DNA from: an uncultured Bacilli bacterium
Lineage (GTDB): Bacteria > Bacillota_I > Bacilli_A > RF39 > UBA660
Direction of reading: 5' to 3'
Length of the DNA: 16,267 nucleotides
Assembly (NCBI GenBank): GCA_934130265.1
Contig: CAKOYC010000010.1
Location: 1 to 16,267, forward strand
A program made the position numbers and the translations under genes. Shown here piece after piece: positions 6,193-14,172 of the stretch. The stretch's first letter is position 1; each line of letters opens with the position of its first letter. The notes beneath the pieces are model-generated. The model searched no databases, was not told the origin of the DNA, and was given only the letters and a program-made list of their open reading frames with translations.

Positions 6193-7449
6193 AAATATAT
6201 GAAAGGAAACACCTTTCTTTTCGTTTTTAATTGTAATGTCATAATCCATAAGTAGTAATGTCTTTTTAACTATGGATAGACCTAGTCCAAACTCCCCTTT
6301 AATCCCCTTTCGGAACGGAGTAAAGATTCCATCAAGGAGTGATGAGTCAATATTTGGACCATCATTATATAATGTTAAACGATTATTCTTGGCAGTTATC
6401 TTAATCGTTTTATCAGCATACCGTAAAAAGTTCGCTAAGAGGTTATCAATTATTGTTTCAAAGTATTCTTCTGTTCCATAGAATTTACTATTTTTATCAA
6501 AAGAAACAATAAACTTAACATCGCGTCTTCTAAACTTGAATTCACGAATTGCAGCAGCTACTATTTTTTCCATATCTACTACGGTATACTCTTTTTTCAT
6601 ATTATTTTTTAAATAGTCTAGTTTATTTAAATATAGAAGTGAATGTACTTTTAATTCTAGTTTTTCTGTTTGTTCACTAATAACAGTTAAAACAGTTGAA
6701 GCATCTTCCATATCATCATGATAGGCTTCTATATATGACTTTATAACGGTGAGAGGTGTCTTAAAGTCATGTGATATATTTTGATACATTTGATTACGAT
6801 ATTCCTCTTGATTTTTTAGAGAAATTCGCATATCTTCTATTGCCATTTCTAAAGATTTAATTTCATCTTCTACTGCAAATGATAGGGAGTGGTCGTAAGT
6901 ATCATCATCTATATGATCAATCTTTTGTTTTAACTTTTCTATTTTTTTAACAATGATACTACCCCACAATATTAGCAAAAAGGCAATTATTAAAAAGGTT
7001 ATTAATACTACTGGTAGGATTGAGTTTAGTATATCTGTCTTTGTCTTTAATATATAACTATCGTTTGTAATAGCAATCTTAGTAACGTTATCATTATGGA
7101 GTGTGTAATAATAATATACTTGATTGCGATAGACAAATCTACCATAATCATCTTTTATATAAGATAAAATCTCACCTACATTTTTGAATTTCATCAAGTC
7201 ATGTAAATTTTCACTATAAGCTGAGGTTTCCCCAAACTTATAGATATAGGCAATTTCACTATCACCTAAGTTTTTATCAATATCAGACTGGATAAATTCT
7301 AACGGTTCTTTTAAATAATTATAAATATTTTTCTCAGTTATGGGTACTACAACTTGGGGTAAAATTATTCCTAACATTAAGAAGGTAATTGCAAATACCA
7401 CGAGGATTAATAAGAATAACTGATGACTTAGTTTACCTGATATTTTCAT
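6175..7449 (-). CDS. Two-component sensor histidine kinase
   Basis: This is a membrane-bound sensor kinase partnered with the response regulator immediately upstream. The 424-aa protein has a first membrane span at about 10-35, an extracytoplasmic sensor region at about 36-140 and a second span at about 143-166. A HAMP-like linker follows (about 167-215). The H-box is SHDFKTPLTVI with phospho-acceptor His227. The ATPase domain has an N-box (DNLLANFLRYA, about 335-345), a G1-like NDGP (362-365) and an F/G2 box (FTPFRKG...GEFGLGLSIV, 376-394). All boxes look intact. The sensor region is Tyr-rich (VYYYYTL near 111-117), and the ligand cannot be inferred. Its ATG overlaps the regulator stop in ATGA, so the two are translationally coupled. 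Confidence 0.95.
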   Translation of the reverse strand: MKISGKLSHQLFLLILVVFAITFLMLGIILPQVVVPITEKNIYNYLKEPLEFIQSDIDKNLGDSEIAYIYKFGETSAYSENLHDLMKFKNVGEILSYIKDDYGRFVYRNQVYYYYTLHNDNVTKIAITNDSYILKTKTDILNSILPVVLITFLIIAFLLILWGSIIVKKIEKLKQKIDHIDDDTYDHSLSFAVEDEIKSLEMAIEDMRISLKNQEEYRNQMYQNISHDFKTPLTVIKSYIEAYHDDMEDASTVLTVISEQTEKLELKVHSLLYLNKLDYLKNNMKKEYTVVDMEKIVAAAIREFKFRRRDVKFIVSFDKNSKFYGTEEYFETIIDNLLANFLRYADKTIKITAKNNRLTLYNDGPNIDSSLLDGIFTPFRKGIKGEFGLGLSIVKKTLLLMDYDITIKNEKKGVSFHIFKTSNK

Positions 7450-8108
7450 AAGCTTAACCTATATCCGTAACCATAAACAGTTAATATATTTAAATCCTTA
7501 CACTTTTTTCTTAACCTTCTTACTAGATCATCGACTGCTCTATCGCTTCCAAAGTAGTCATCGCCCCATACTGACTCTAGTATTTCTTCTCTTGAAAAAC
7601 TTTTATTAATATTTTTTGAGAGTAAGACTAATAAATCAAATTCAAGAGTTGTTAATTTTATTTCTTTATCTTTTTTGCTTACAACTCTTCGGTCTAAGTC
7701 AACTTGATAAGAGGCTATTTCTAATATATGACTTTCCGTTTGTTTGTAAGCTCGTTTTATTAAGTTATTAACTCGTAAAACTAATTCTTTACTGGAATAG
7801 GGCTTTGTTATGTAATCATCGCTTCCTAACTCTAGGCCTAAAATCCGGTCCAAATCCTGATCTCTTGCCGATGTGAATAAAACCGGAACATCAGGATATT
7901 TTTCACGAATTGCTTTGATTACATCATAACCATTGACATCATCTCCTAACATAATATCTAGTATCCAAGCATCTACTTTATTTCCTATATAATTAATAGC
8001 ATCATTTCCTTTTTCAAAGCAAATAACTTCATAGCCTGCTTTTTCTAGATATAATTTAACAACCGTCTGTAAATCAACTTCATCTTCTACAAAACATATT
8101 TTATACAT
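7446..8108 (-). CDS. OmpR/PhoB-type response regulator
   Basis: This 220-aa DNA-binding regulator is phosphorylated by the adjacent kinase. The receiver domain (about 1-115) has acidic residues Glu8/Asp9, phospho-acceptor Asp51 (LDIMLGD), Thr79 and Lys102 (TKPYSSKELV). The C-terminal winged helix (about 128-220) has the family stretch LTTLEFDLLVLL followed by SREEILESVWG and a recognition helix with DRAVDDLVRRLRKK, ending YGYGYRLSL. ATG 8108 is preceded by GGTGGTGATT. It is the first gene of the operon with the kinase. The target genes are unknown. The divergent gerA operon starts only 243 bases away, but that operon appears to have a forespore promoter. Confidence 0.95.
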   Translation of the reverse strand: MYKICFVEDEVDLQTVVKLYLEKAGYEVICFEKGNDAINYIGNKVDAWILDIMLGDDVNGYDVIKAIREKYPDVPVLFTSARDQDLDRILGLELGSDDYITKPYSSKELVLRVNNLIKRAYKQTESHILEIASYQVDLDRRVVSKKDKEIKLTTLEFDLLVLLSKNINKSFSREEILESVWGDDYFGSDRAVDDLVRRLRKKCKDLNILTVYGYGYRLSL

Positions 8109-8127
8109 TTTTCAAATCACCACCACT

Positions 8128-8136
8128 AGTATATCA
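8128..8136 (-). promoter_or_regulatory. Extended -10 promoter element of the two-component operon
   Basis: The minus strand reads TG-A-TATACT about 20 bases before the response regulator start. An extended -10 can work with a weak -35 (here GATAAA at a 17-base spacer). Confidence 0.5.
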
Positions 8137-8301
8137 TATTTGTTTCTCTATTTATCACCTTCTTTTTCTATATTCATTAAGATAAATTAAAGTATCAGAT
8201 TTTATTCTAATTATTCATCTATCACTTCCTTTCATGAGTTAAGTATAGCTAATAAGTTTGGTAAAAATATCTAGAAATTATGGGAAATTATGGGACTTTT
8301 C

Positions 8302-8330
8302 TAATAATTTTATTTTTCTTGGTCATACTA
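8302..8330 (+). promoter_or_regulatory. Forespore sigma (sigma-G/F-like) promoter of the gerA operon
   Basis: GGTCATACTA at 8321-8330 contains CATACTA, which fits the sigma-G -10 consensus CATnnTA. TAATA at 8302-8306 resembles the -35 GHATR, with 14 bases between TAATA and GGTC (17 to CATACTA). gerA operons are sigma-G-dependent in Bacillus. The start would fall close to the SD (8336-8342), which is tighter than usual. Confidence 0.45.
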
Positions 8331-8351
8331 CTTCTAGAGGTGAATAACTAA

Positions 8352-9758
8352 ATGTATGAAAAACTATATAGTAAGTTAAAAGCTAATACTGATTTAGTAA
8401 CTCATGAGTTTTATCTTAATAATAAGAAAATTAATCTAATTCATAATGAAGTATTATGTAGTAGTGACTTTATTAATCATTATATTCTAACTAAGATTAC
8501 TAATTTATCTTATAGTGGTAATGATATTATTACCTTTCTTTATAATAATCTACCTGATAATACGGTTAAGGTTTTAACTAAGGAAAGGGAGATGTTAGAC
8601 TATATTTATAAAGGCTTTGCTCTTATTATTTATCAGGATGAAGCTTTAGCTATTGAAGCAAAGGCAACACTTGATAGAGGAATTAATGAAGCTAGTAGTG
8701 AAATTACTATTAGAGGTAGTAAAGATTCTTTTAATGAAAACTTTAATACTAATATTGGTCTTATTAGAAGAAGATTAAGGACTGAAAACTGTTATGTTGA
8801 ATCTTTATTTATTGGCAAGGAGTCAAGGTGTAAGACGGGTATTATTTATATGAAGAATATTGCTTCTTTAAATACCGTTAAAAAGGTAAAAGATATTCTT
8901 TCTAATATTAAGATAGATGGCATTATTGATAGTGGTATGTTAAAAAGCTATTTAGAAGATGATAAGAACTTTCTTTTCCCTACTGTTTTAATGAGTGAGC
9001 GACCTGATAGAGTTAGTCAAGCTCTTCTTGAAGGAAAAGTTTGTATTGTAGTTGATAATTCTCCTTATGTTTTAATTACTCCTTCTTTCTTTGTTGATTT
9101 TTTACATACTCCAGATGATTATTACCAAAAAGCAATTAATGTTAGTTTCATTAGAATAATTAGATTACTTGCTTTTATTGTCTCTATTTTTACTCCTGCT
9201 TTATATATTGCTCTTACTACTCATAATCAAGAAGCACTTCCCCTACCGTTTTTGCTTAACTTTATGGCTCAAAGAGAAAGTGTTCCTTTCTCAGCTTTAA
9301 CAGAAGCGTTATTTATGAGTATGTCCTTTGAAATATTAAGAGAAAGTGATATTAGAAAACAATCATCTACTGGTAGTGCTGTTTCTATTCTTGGAGGATT
9401 AATATTAGGAGATGCTGCCGTATCAGCTGGTATTATCTCCCCTATTATGATTATAGTTATTTCAATATCAGCTATTTCTGGACTTGCTTTCTCATCTCAA
9501 GAGATGATTGCCTCTCTTCGTTGGCTTCGTTTCTTAATGATGTTTCTTGCTATGTTCTTTGGTATCTTTGGTATCTATATAGGTTTCTTATTCTTACTTT
9601 CCTCACTTGTTACTACTAAAGCCTTAGATTATCCTTACTTTGCTCCTTTCTCACCCCTTGTTAAAGAAGAATTGGGAGACGCCATTATCAAACTTAGAAG
9701 CAATAAAAGATTAAAAAGAAATCCCCTCCTAACTAAAAATAAGAAAAGAGGTAATTAA
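8352..9758 (+). CDS. gerAA: Germinant receptor subunit A (GerA spore germination protein family)
   Basis: This is the A subunit of a nutrient receptor in the spore inner membrane; it works with the B and C subunits to trigger germination. The 468-aa protein has a soluble N-terminal domain (about 1-260) and a C-terminal membrane domain. The family stretch RESVPFSALTEALFMSMSFEILRES lies at about 308-332, followed by GSAVSILGGLILGDAAVSAGIISP (341-364). Further spans lie at about 268-288, 363-383 and 394-420. The length is close to Bacillus GerAA (about 480 aa). AGAGGTGA precedes ATG 8352 by 9 bases. gerAC follows with no gap. The germinant cannot be inferred. Confidence 0.95.
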   Translation: MYEKLYSKLKANTDLVTHEFYLNNKKINLIHNEVLCSSDFINHYILTKITNLSYSGNDIITFLYNNLPDNTVKVLTKEREMLDYIYKGFALIIYQDEALAIEAKATLDRGINEASSEITIRGSKDSFNENFNTNIGLIRRRLRTENCYVESLFIGKESRCKTGIIYMKNIASLNTVKKVKDILSNIKIDGIIDSGMLKSYLEDDKNFLFPTVLMSERPDRVSQALLEGKVCIVVDNSPYVLITPSFFVDFLHTPDDYYQKAINVSFIRIIRLLAFIVSIFTPALYIALTTHNQEALPLPFLLNFMAQRESVPFSALTEALFMSMSFEILRESDIRKQSSTGSAVSILGGLILGDAAVSAGIISPIMIIVISISAISGLAFSSQEMIASLRWLRFLMMFLAMFFGIFGIYIGFLFLLSSLVTTKALDYPYFAPFSPLVKEELGDAIIKLRSNKRLKRNPLLTKNKKRGN

Positions 9759-10688
9759 ATGAAAAAGCTAATTATACCTATCTTAGTACTATTACTACTT
9801 ACTGGTTATACTCCTTATGTTGAGGTGAATGACTTAGTTATTGTAGATATGATAGGTCTTGAAAAAGTTAATGATAAGTATCTTCTAACTGTTAATACTA
9901 TTAAGGAAGAAAAGACTGATAATGCTACTAAATCAATTTATCAAGTCTCTACTTTTGAAGGTAATAGTCTAGGTAGTATCTTTCTTAAAGCTAAAAAGAT
10001 TAATAATAAGAAGGCTTACTATGGTCATTTAAAGTTAGTAGTATTTCAAAGTAAGTTATTAGATAAAGAGATAATTAATTATTTTCAAAAACAATTCACA
10101 CAAATGAATTATTTAATAGTAGGTACTAATAGTGATATTATAAGTTTATTTAAAAAGTATGATAGTAGCAGTAAAATAATTAAAGAAATAAATAAAAAAA
10201 GAATAGATGATGCTAATATCTATCTTAGTACTTTTGAAGATTATCTAAAGGATATTGTTAATAAAAAAAGAGAAAGTACTCTTCCCATTATTTCTTTAGA
10301 TAAGGGTTTAACAACCACTGGATTGGAAGTTTATCAAAAGAATATTTTAATAGATGCTAAACAGGCAAAGATTAATTATCTTTTAAATAATAAGTTAACA
10401 TCTTTTCATCAAGAAATAACTATTGATAATAAGTCTTATGAAATAGAATTTAATAATGTTAAGTCTATGTTAATAAAAGATACTGTTACTATAGCAATGG
10501 ATATATCTTCTAGTGATATTAATAATAGTAAGAAGTTAATAAATTCTATTAAAAAGTTATTCAAAAAAGAGATTAATGAATTTCTAACATATCAGAAAGA
10601 TAACAATATCAAGACAACTTTAATTAATCCTAATAAAAAAATTAATATTAAAATAAAGATAGGAGAAGATAATTATGATCAAGAATAA
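9759..10688 (+). CDS. gerAC: Germinant receptor subunit C (Ger(x)C family), lipobox cysteine absent
   Basis: The C subunit is normally a lipoprotein on the outer face of the spore inner membrane. This 309-aa protein begins MKKLIIPILVLLLLTGY, a good signal sequence, but where the family has LTGC it has LTGY (Tyr17, codon TAT, one base from TGT). The following EVNDLVIVDMIGLEK (about 22-36) matches the GerC N-terminal pattern (a VE-ND-like motif then the A/I-G-D/L-like stretch). The rest is lysine-rich alternating strands and helices with poor detailed similarity. It is shorter than typical GerAC (about 370 aa). ATG 9759 directly follows the gerAA stop, with AGAGGT upstream. The 3' end overlaps gerAB by 14 bases. 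Confidence 0.88.
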   Translation: MKKLIIPILVLLLLTGYTPYVEVNDLVIVDMIGLEKVNDKYLLTVNTIKEEKTDNATKSIYQVSTFEGNSLGSIFLKAKKINNKKAYYGHLKLVVFQSKLLDKEIINYFQKQFTQMNYLIVGTNSDIISLFKKYDSSSKIIKEINKKRIDDANIYLSTFEDYLKDIVNKKRESTLPIISLDKGLTTTGLEVYQKNILIDAKQAKINYLLNNKLTSFHQEITIDNKSYEIEFNNVKSMLIKDTVTIAMDISSSDINNSKKLINSIKKLFKKEINEFLTYQKDNNIKTTLINPNKKINIKIKIGEDNYDQE

Positions 10689-11523
10689 AAATAATCAGTT
10701 ATATATCTTTAGTCTAGCTTTCTTCTTTACCCACTTTTTCTTTCTCTTATATGGACATAATATAATAAGGATAAGTGGTAATGATACTTTAATTGCTTGT
10801 TTACTAGGAATTATTATTGATGTACTTTTATTTACTATTACTAAAAATATTATCTATAAAAAGATTAATCCTAGTTATTTATTAATACCAGTTATTATTA
10901 TCTTTACTATTATTCTTTTAAAAGATACAGCTATCTTTATTAATAGGAACTTCTTAAGAGAATGTAATATTTTTTATTTAATTATTTTACTTATCTTGAC
11001 TTCCTTATTAATTTCTAAAAGAGAACTAGATCAAATAGCCCATCTTGCCTTCATCTCTTTAATAATCTTTATTATTTTATTTGTAATTCAAATATCAGGT
11101 GCTACTCACTCCCTTGATATAGCTTATTTATCTAGTAGTTTTAATTCTACTAGTATTATTAAAGGAGCCTTACTATTTAGTAGTTATACCTATCTACCTT
11201 TTCTTTTATTTAGTATCTTTGCTACTGATAAAACTAAAAAAATGAGAAAAGCATATCTATTAGGATTTCTCTTCTCATTATTAATTATTATCTTAGAATA
11301 TTTTCTAATAGCCCTACTACCTTCCTTACTACTTAGTAAATACTATGACTATCCTTATATGTTAGTAATGAATAAAATATCATCATTTTTAATCTTTAAT
11401 AGATTCTATGCTATATTTAATATATTTCTAATTCTTGACCAAACCATTGTCTTAGCTTGTTTATTTTCTTTTCTAAAAGGTTTTATAGTAAGGATAAAAT
11501 CTTCTATTAGAATATCAAATTAA
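10675..11523 (+). CDS. gerAB: Germinant receptor subunit B (GerAB spore permease family), short form
   Basis: GerAB is the amino-acid-permease-like subunit thought to bind the germinant. This 282-aa protein is almost entirely hydrophobic. I count about eight spans (roughly 9-28, 37-58, 68-84, 97-114, 121-141, 163-183, 193-217, 245-272), while the family usually has ten in about 365 aa. The identification rests on third position in a gerA operon, size, membrane topology and the N-terminal pattern (QLYIFSLAFFFTHFFFLLYG, where family members have a similar first span). AGGAG at 10661-10665 precedes ATG 10675, and the start overlaps gerAC by 14 bases. The gene looks intact; the shortness may be lineage-typical. 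Confidence 0.82.
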   Translation: MIKNKNNQLYIFSLAFFFTHFFFLLYGHNIIRISGNDTLIACLLGIIIDVLLFTITKNIIYKKINPSYLLIPVIIIFTIILLKDTAIFINRNFLRECNIFYLIILLILTSLLISKRELDQIAHLAFISLIIFIILFVIQISGATHSLDIAYLSSSFNSTSIIKGALLFSSYTYLPFLLFSIFATDKTKKMRKAYLLGFLFSLLIIILEYFLIALLPSLLLSKYYDYPYMLVMNKISSFLIFNRFYAIFNIFLILDQTIVLACLFSFLKGFIVRIKSSIRISN

Positions 11524-11533
11524 TATAAATTTC

Positions 11534-11554
11534 GTACAATATGTACAGTTTTTT
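11534..11554 (+). terminator. Weak intrinsic terminator after gerAB
   Basis: GTACA (11534-11538) and TGTAC (11542-11546) form a short stem with a 3-base loop, followed by AG and six T. The stem is short, so efficiency is doubtful. Confidence 0.45.
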
Positions 11555-11555
11555 C

Positions 11556-11584
11556 AAAAAAAGTAAGGAAGATTAAAATCTTCC
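11556..11584 (-). terminator. Intrinsic terminator of the DUF2207 gene
   Basis: On the minus strand GGAAGAT (11584-11578) pairs perfectly with ATCTTCC (11573-11567) across a 4-base loop. TTAC and seven T follow. The TAA stop (11575-11573) is within the hairpin. Confidence 0.75.
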
Positions 11585-13465
11585 CCCACCTCCGCCTCCA
11601 CCGAAGCTTCCACCTCCACCGATTGATCCACCAGAGAATCCATCACCTGAAGATGAGCTTGAAGCTGCTATTGAACTTCTTGATGAAGATATAGCTTGAT
11701 TTACTGAATTTGAAATACTATTACTTACTGCATAGCCTATATATGTAAAGTCATTATTATACATATAGTATGGATATGGATTAGTACCATTTTCACTCAT
11801 AGCAGCCATTTTTATCTTCATCTGTTTAGATAACTTATCAGCACAACCTAATACAGTAGCATATACTAAATATTTATCCCAGAAAGGCACTTCTAATAAT
11901 TCTTTTTCATCAAATCTTGAAAAGTCTTCTAAGAATTTCTTATGAGCCATCCACATCTTATATTCCTTGGCTCCTTTTTTAGTATAGGTTTTTTGAAAAG
12001 CTAAAATTATCATATTAATTAAACCAATTATTCCTGCTATTATAGCTGGTAAGAAATCAACTTCTAATTGTATTCCTAAAAGCATTATTAAAAATCCTAA
12101 TAAAGATACTATAATGGCAATAACTTGTACTTTAGGCATTTTATCATAATAGCCTTCCGCTTTTCCAAGATTTACTCCTTCTTTAACAAAATCATTATAA
12201 AGATTCATAATATTTCTAGCATTATATTCTTTAGAACAATATGATTTAATCTTAGAAAGTTCAACACTTTCCCCATTTCCTATTCTATCAATAAACATCT
12301 TTTTAGCTACTTCTTCAGCTTTAGTTAGTACTACATTGCTATCTTTTTGAAAAATAAGTCGATAGTTTTTCTTATCCATATCAGTAGGTTCTACTTTTAA
12401 AGCTTTTTTATAAATAAGATTTAAAATAGTAGCAGATAAACTCTTTTCCGTTACATTTTTAGATAAAAGATACTCTAATACTTCTGGTCCATAGTCCCCT
12501 GGAAAATCACGATAATACTCCATGGCAAAATCAGTTTTCTTAGAGTCTTTTGTTTTCTTAATCGTTAGTATAGAAAGTAGTAAAGTAACTACATACCAAA
12601 TTACAGTTATAATTTTAACAGTGTTATTTTCTCTTGCTATTTTTTCTCTAGTAGCATTAGCTTCATCGGCAAGTTTAGTTTGATATTTAATAATATCTTC
12701 TTTAGCAGTCATTCCACTAAACTTAGTCGCATTAGGTACTAAATCTTTATTAAATAGGATTCTAATACTTACTGGATTATAAGCTCCAACAAAATCTGAA
12801 GTAGCTACTGCTGTTTTATTATCAATTCTATCCATATAACCATTAAGGGGTCCATGTAACCAAGCTCTAAAGTCACTATCTTCGCCTGGTAAATTAACTT
12901 GTACCCTAAAGTCTTTAATGTTTTCTTCATACTCGCTACCAAAGATATTAAAAGCATATTCTGCTATATCATTATGTACTACAATGACATTAGGAATCGT
13001 ATAAGAAAGATAGAAAGCTTCATTTTTAGATGATGGATTGTAAACAAGTAGACTTACGCCATTATTGGTATCTTCTCTTGTATAAACTCCACTTTCTCCT
13101 TTATTAGCATAATTAACTAAAGTAAAGTAATTTACCACCTCATTTAAACTATTAAAAGTTAAGTTACTATTACTAACACTTGATACATGTAAATCAGTAA
13201 TACCACTTCCATTATAAATACTACTACCCTCTAAATCACTAACACTACCGCTAAACTCTTTAGCATTACTATTTCGATAATTTATAATTCTTCTTAATCC
13301 ATTATAACTACCACTAAGTTCAAACAACTCCTTGACTTTAACACTACCATCTGTTTCTATATCAATATTGCTATAGAATTTCTTAGTCGTTTCAACTGCT
13401 CTCACCTGTTGTGGATTAAGTAAAAAGAAACAAGCGATAATAATAAGTAAATATCGTTTTTTCAT
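11573..13465 (-). CDS. DUF2207 family membrane protein with glycine-rich C-terminus
   Basis: This is a 630-aa exported membrane protein of unknown biochemical function. It has a signal peptide (about 1-23), an extracytoplasmic domain (about 24-280) with the family pattern of a GLRR-like motif (NGLRRIINYR, 55-64), one span at about 283-302, a cytoplasmic region and a pair of spans at about 446-490. The tail is Ser-rich and then almost pure Gly, ending in RF; such tails are common in DUF2207 proteins, which often neighbour LemA. The SD is AGGAGGAG (13478-13471). It lies 39 bases after lemA, with a terminator-like hairpin in the gap, so expression probably depends on partial read-through from lemA. 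A cell-envelope role is plausible but unproven. Confidence 0.88.
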   Translation of the reverse strand: MKKRYLLIIIACFFLLNPQQVRAVETTKKFYSNIDIETDGSVKVKELFELSGSYNGLRRIINYRNSNAKEFSGSVSDLEGSSIYNGSGITDLHVSSVSNSNLTFNSLNEVVNYFTLVNYANKGESGVYTREDTNNGVSLLVYNPSSKNEAFYLSYTIPNVIVVHNDIAEYAFNIFGSEYEENIKDFRVQVNLPGEDSDFRAWLHGPLNGYMDRIDNKTAVATSDFVGAYNPVSIRILFNKDLVPNATKFSGMTAKEDIIKYQTKLADEANATREKIARENNTVKIITVIWYVVTLLLSILTIKKTKDSKKTDFAMEYYRDFPGDYGPEVLEYLLSKNVTEKSLSATILNLIYKKALKVEPTDMDKKNYRLIFQKDSNVVLTKAEEVAKKMFIDRIGNGESVELSKIKSYCSKEYNARNIMNLYNDFVKEGVNLGKAEGYYDKMPKVQVIAIIVSLLGFLIMLLGIQLEVDFLPAIIAGIIGLINMIILAFQKTYTKKGAKEYKMWMAHKKFLEDFSRFDEKELLEVPFWDKYLVYATVLGCADKLSKQMKIKMAAMSENGTNPYPYYMYNNDFTYIGYAVSNSISNSVNQAISSSRSSIAASSSSSGDGFSGGSIGGGGSFGGGGGGGRF

Positions 13466-13478
13466 TTATTCTCCTCCT

Positions 13479-13506
13479 AAAAAGACTTGCATAAGTTAGC
13501 AAGTCT
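13479..13506 (-). terminator. Intrinsic terminator or attenuator between lemA and the DUF2207 gene
   Basis: On the minus strand AGACTTGC (13506-13499) pairs perfectly with GCAAGTCT (13490-13483) with an 8-base loop. Five T follow, then directly the SD of the downstream gene. The lemA stop TAG overlaps the stem. It would lower DUF2207 expression relative to lemA. Confidence 0.7.
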
Positions 13507-14062
13507 ATTCAAATGATACTTTTGGTGTTTCTCTATCTTTTTCATCTACTTTGAAGAATGTCTCTTCTTTAAAATGACAAAGATTAGCAACTATATTACT
13601 TGGTATAGTTTGTACTTTATTATTATAAGAAAGTACTGTATCATTATAAAATTGTCTCATCATGCTAATCTTATCTTCACTTTCTTTTAAGTCATTTTGT
13701 AAACTTACAAAGTTTTCATTAGCTTTTAATTCTGGATAAGCTTCAGCTAAAGCAAATAATCTGTTTAATACTCCAGATAATTCTCCATTTGCTTTCATTT
13801 CTTCTTCCTTAGTAGAAGCATTTGCTACAGCATTTCTTGCTTTTACAACATCTTCGAAAGTACTTTTCTCATGTTTTGCATATCCTTTTACTGTTTCTAC
13901 TAAATTAGGAATAAGATCAGCTCTTCTTTTTAATTGAACATCGATTTGACTCCATTGATCTTTTACTCTATTTCTTAGCCCTACTAATGAATTATATGTA
14001 CCAATAAACCATAGAGCAATAATAACAACGATAACGATAACTACAATTAACCATACTGGCAT
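13505..14062 (-). CDS. lemA: LemA family protein
   Basis: The 185-aa protein has one N-terminal span (about 4-22) with a very short outside end, then a long helical-bundle domain. The family signature is clear: YNSLVGLRNRVKDQWSQIDVQLKRRADLIPNLVETVKGYA from about residue 24, followed by ARNAVANA near 75-82. The length matches LemA (about 185 aa). The molecular function is not settled in any organism. The ATG at 14062 has AGGAGGAGAT 6-7 bases upstream. It is first of a two-gene unit with the DUF2207 protein, a common pairing in Bacillota. The promoter is shared divergently with sspI within 110 bases. Confidence 0.95.
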   Translation of the reverse strand: MPVWLIVVIVIVVIIALWFIGTYNSLVGLRNRVKDQWSQIDVQLKRRADLIPNLVETVKGYAKHEKSTFEDVVKARNAVANASTKEEEMKANGELSGVLNRLFALAEAYPELKANENFVSLQNDLKESEDKISMMRQFYNDTVLSYNNKVQTIPSNIVANLCHFKEETFFKVDEKDRETPKVSFE

Positions 14063-14085
14063 CTTTATCTCCTCCTTACATCTTA

Positions 14086-14114
14086 AGTATAACTTAATTT
14101 TTTTAAAAGCAAAA
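14086..14114 (-). promoter_or_regulatory. Putative sigma-A-type promoter of lemA
   Basis: TATACT (14091-14086, minus) lies 23 bases before the lemA ATG. The -35 region is TTTTGC at a 17-base spacer, or TTGCTT at 15. It is a moderate match. Confidence 0.45.
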
Positions 14115-14123
14115 GCTTTTTTA

Positions 14124-14152
14124 GTATAATATTCATTATTTTGGTAAAAATA
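14124..14152 (+). promoter_or_regulatory. Forespore sigma (sigma-F/G-like) promoter of sspI
   Basis: GTATA (14124-14128) fits the forespore -35 patterns GYWTA/GHATR. GGTAAAAATA (14143-14152) fits the sigma-F -10 pattern GGNRANANTW at every position. The spacer is 14 bases, a little shorter than described for Bacillus. A sigma-A-like TATAAT (14125-14130) overlaps the -35, but no good -35 accompanies it. Expression in the forespore would fit the gene. Confidence 0.5.
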
Positions 14153-14172
14153 TGTCTAGGAGATGATAAAAA

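Noticed and set aside
6272..6481. 69-codon open frame on the plus strand
   Set aside because: It is antisense to the ATPase domain of the histidine kinase, which is clearly the real gene.
8195..8230. SD-like AGGAAGTGATAG followed by a three-codon frame on the minus strand
   Set aside because: The frame stops after MNN; too short and without further structure to call a leader peptide.
8275..8296. Short tandem repeat of AAATTATGGG upstream of gerAA
   Set aside because: Only two copies in AT-rich intergenic DNA. It could be an operator for the divergent genes, but nothing supports it beyond the repeat.
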